Shown: positions 63,875 to 64,000 of the stretch, in pieces
How positions within the stretch are numbered: the stretch's first letter is position 1
Layout of the letters: each line of letters starts with the position of its first letter
Source of the DNA: an uncultured Cohaesibacter sp.
Lineage (GTDB): Bacteria > Pseudomonadota > Alphaproteobacteria > Rhizobiales > Cohaesibacteraceae
DNA length: 64,000 bases
Reading direction: 5' to 3'
NCBI RefSeq assembly: GCF_963667045.1
Contig: NZ_OY762934.1
Span: 4,036,501 to 4,100,500, forward strand
The notes under the pieces: model-generated
The model's input: only the letters and a program-made list of their open reading frames with translations
Told to the model about the DNA's origin: nothing
The model's database searches: none
Position numbers and translations under genes: made by a program

Positions 63875-63964
63875 CCAGTATGTCATGCACTCTGCAATGG
63901 TTTTGGGCAGTTGTTAGGGGGATTTGTTTGGTGCAGGGATTGCAGGCAATCCTTGCGAAACATC

Positions 63965-63987
63965 GCCCCACCCCGAAAGGGGCGGGC
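63965..63987 (+). other. Second GC-rich hairpin in the right-edge leader
   Basis: CCCC paired with GGGG around GAAA, extended by GCCC/GGGC across small bulges. Similar in loop and flank to the hairpin about 100 bases upstream. The rest of 63672-64000 holds no gene I can see. Confidence 0.35.
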
Positions 63988-64000
63988 AGTTATCAGGAGC

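Noticed and set aside
1-64000. CRISPR arrays, rRNA genes and toxin-antitoxin pairs
   Set aside because: No regularly spaced repeats, no rRNA signatures and no convincing small paired genes were seen when reading through the window.

Overview
The window reads as chromosomal DNA of an alphaproteobacterium, most likely a marine member of the Hyphomicrobiales (Cohaesibacter/Stappia-like; the genus is inference). The case rests on lineage-restricted genes: a CtrA response regulator, a ChpT phosphotransferase, a SciP-type CtrA inhibitor, the flagellar activator FlbD, an EipA-type DUF1134 protein and a cyclic beta-1,2-glucan synthase. GANTC sites and TTAA-N7-TTAA boxes lie in the expected promoters.

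Left edge (1-7.2 kb): the N-terminal part of an NdvB/ChvB cyclic glucan synthase runs off the window. It is followed by a scarred zone: a zinc-alcohol-dehydrogenase remnant, a small conserved hypothetical gene, an IS1111-type (IS110 family) element with 14-bp inverted repeats and a nonsense-killed transposase, an unrecognised gene, and truncated pieces of a serine recombinase and an IS1182-like transposase.

Aromatic catabolic block (7.5-23.8 kb): an HpaR-type MarR repressor faces a homoprotocatechuate meta-cleavage operon (hpaF, hpaE, VOC-type dioxygenase, succinate-semialdehyde dehydrogenase, hpaG, hpaH, hpaI). Next come TRAP transporter genes whose first binding-protein gene has lost about 199 codons in frame, a second and unrelated LigB-type HpaD dioxygenase, a MobA-like FAD hydroxylase, an intact dctP and an M20 peptidase. 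Four transcription units carry a TTAACATGTTAA-like palindrome, the best candidate HpaR operator. A phage lysis-gene remnant and tRNA-Glu(CTC) follow. The last 16 bases of the tRNA recur as a direct repeat 18.5 kb to the left, inside the recombinase remnant.

Housekeeping block (25-43 kb): dCMP deaminase, a YbaK-type deacylase, an acetyltransferase, and a spermidine pathway from arginine (speA, carboxyspermidine dehydrogenase, carboxyspermidine decarboxylase, speB), with a terminator hairpin in the speA leader. Then ilvD, a peptidoglycan-binding protein, prfC, an ABC-F ATPase, a coiled-coil membrane protein and eipA.

Motility and cell-cycle block (43-64 kb): chpT, then cheA-cheW-cheY-cheB-cheR, convergent with ctrA. 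Divergent from ctrA are fliI-fliJ, hemG and a PqiA-like gene. On the minus strand lies fliF-fliG-fliH-fliN-flbD-flhA, preceded by two CtrA boxes, then sciP. A near-consensus sigma-54 promoter and two GC-rich hairpins point rightward out of the window. The layout fits the CtrA (class II) to FlbD/sigma-54 (class III) flagellar hierarchy.
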